Part shown: in pieces, positions 63,934-64,000 of the stretch
How positions within the stretch are numbered: the stretch's first letter is position 1
How the letters are laid out: each line of letters opens with the position of its first letter
From: Heracleum sosnowskyi
Taxonomy: Eukaryota > Streptophyta > Magnoliopsida > Apiales > Apiaceae
Length of the DNA stretch: 64,000 bases
Assembly: GCA_030848705.1 (NCBI GenBank)
Contig: JAUIZM010000023.1
Coordinates: 2,170,001 to 2,234,000, forward strand
Direction: 5' to 3'
Notes under the pieces: model-generated
Told to the model about the DNA's origin: nothing
Seen by the model: only the letters and a program-made list of their open reading frames with translations
Databases searched by the model: none
Made by a program: the position numbers and the translations under genes

Positions 63934-64000
63934 TTGAAGTGGGTCGTTTTGTGGATATTTTCTCGTAGTTTGACCCAATGGGTTTATAGAATTGCAAAAA
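63934..64000 (+). repeat. Partial monomer at right window edge (type B)
   Basis: This is the first 67 bp of a unit with GAAGTGGG and CCCAATGGG, the latter shared with the B units at 31507, 38566, 53355, 56048 and 60245. It is cut by the window edge, so the array continues to the right. Confidence 0.9.

Larger units (their letters stand above)
1..64000 (+). repeat. Tandem satellite DNA array, 168-bp monomer, about 380 complete units
   Basis: The same 168-bp unit recurs head to tail from the first to the last base. With TTGAAG as position 1, monomers start at 94, 262, 430, 598 and so on to 63766 and 63934. The start phase modulo 168 stays between 91 and 104, and every change is explained by a small indel that can be located. 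Well conserved segments include GTTTGACCCTAT (35-46), CTTCATTTGG (69-78), GATACCAGG (104-112) and CTATACAAGG (145-154). The commonest variant has 73 G+C of 168, a G excess over C (44 to 29) and 8 CpG. The length fits one nucleosome plus linker. Role is inferred: structural heterochromatin, possibly centromeric. The family is not recognised. Strand is arbitrary and set to the one shown. Confidence 0.99.

Noticed and set aside
1..64000. CRISPR array or bacterial repeat locus
   Set aside because: There are no short repeats separated by unique spacers. The whole 168-bp unit is repeated without unique DNA, and no cas-like gene is present.
1..64000. Assignment to a named satellite family or species
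   Set aside because: I do not recognise the monomer. The length fits several plant and animal satellites, and no database search could be run.

Overview
The whole window is one uninterrupted head-to-tail satellite DNA array. I find no gene, RNA gene, mobile element, CRISPR array or single-copy DNA. The unit is 168 bp with about 43% GC in the commonest variant (73 of 168 by hand count). Taking TTGAAG as monomer position 1, complete monomers run from 94 to 63933: 380 by phase counting, with a 93-bp partial unit at the left edge and a 67-bp partial unit at the right. The repeat phase can be followed across all 64 kb. It changes only through about 18 small indels of 1, 2, 4 or 9 bp, so no transposon or unique insert can be hidden inside. 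All monomers have the same orientation.

The organism is a eukaryote. A nucleosome-length monomer, multi-kilobase higher-order repeats (HORs) and a long pure array are typical of centromeric or other heterochromatic satellites. All eight CpG sites of the monomer have TpG and/or CpA derivatives, and several CHG sites have C-to-T type derivatives. This suggests a genome with CpG and CHG cytosine methylation, which favours a plant. I do not recognise the satellite family and do not name a species.

Layout: 1-28.8 kb (domain I) is built from recurrent monomer types A, B, C, D, E, F and G in multimers of 23-34 units with local 6- and 13-mer duplications. 28.8-33.6 kb (domain II) introduces new variants (ATGGAA at 152, CGTACTTT at 31, CTCCTA or CTCTGG at 133). 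33.6-38.0 kb is a mosaic of both as an 8/9-mer HOR. 38.0-40.5 kb copies part of domain II. 40.5-50.65 kb returns to domain I, with a 12-mer tandem duplication, a 19/18-mer duplication and a 672-bp tetramer HOR present twice in triplicate. 50.65-63 kb is domain II again, expanded by a 2.69-kb tandem duplication and then a nearly identical 4.2-kb duplication. From about 63.4 kb domain I-like monomers resume.

The most informative content is the record of array evolution. Successive tandem duplications leave chimeric monomers at their junctions, and the order of events can be partly read. Because 168 is 56 codons, long open frames appear on both strands. They are by-products of the repeat: they open at TTG, repeat the same 56-residue unit, vary mostly at the amino-acid level and are cut by monomer-type-specific stops. 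Type letters used below: A = CGG at 7, AGG at 19, GCAATA at 61, TTA at 136. B = TGG at 7, GCAAAA, CCGGGCCTAAA. C = CAG at 7, TAG at 46. D = GATATC at 104-109. E and F = CAT at 12-14 with GAAAAAAAC (F has CCG at 7). G = GCAGTA at 61. T = CGTACTTT at 31.
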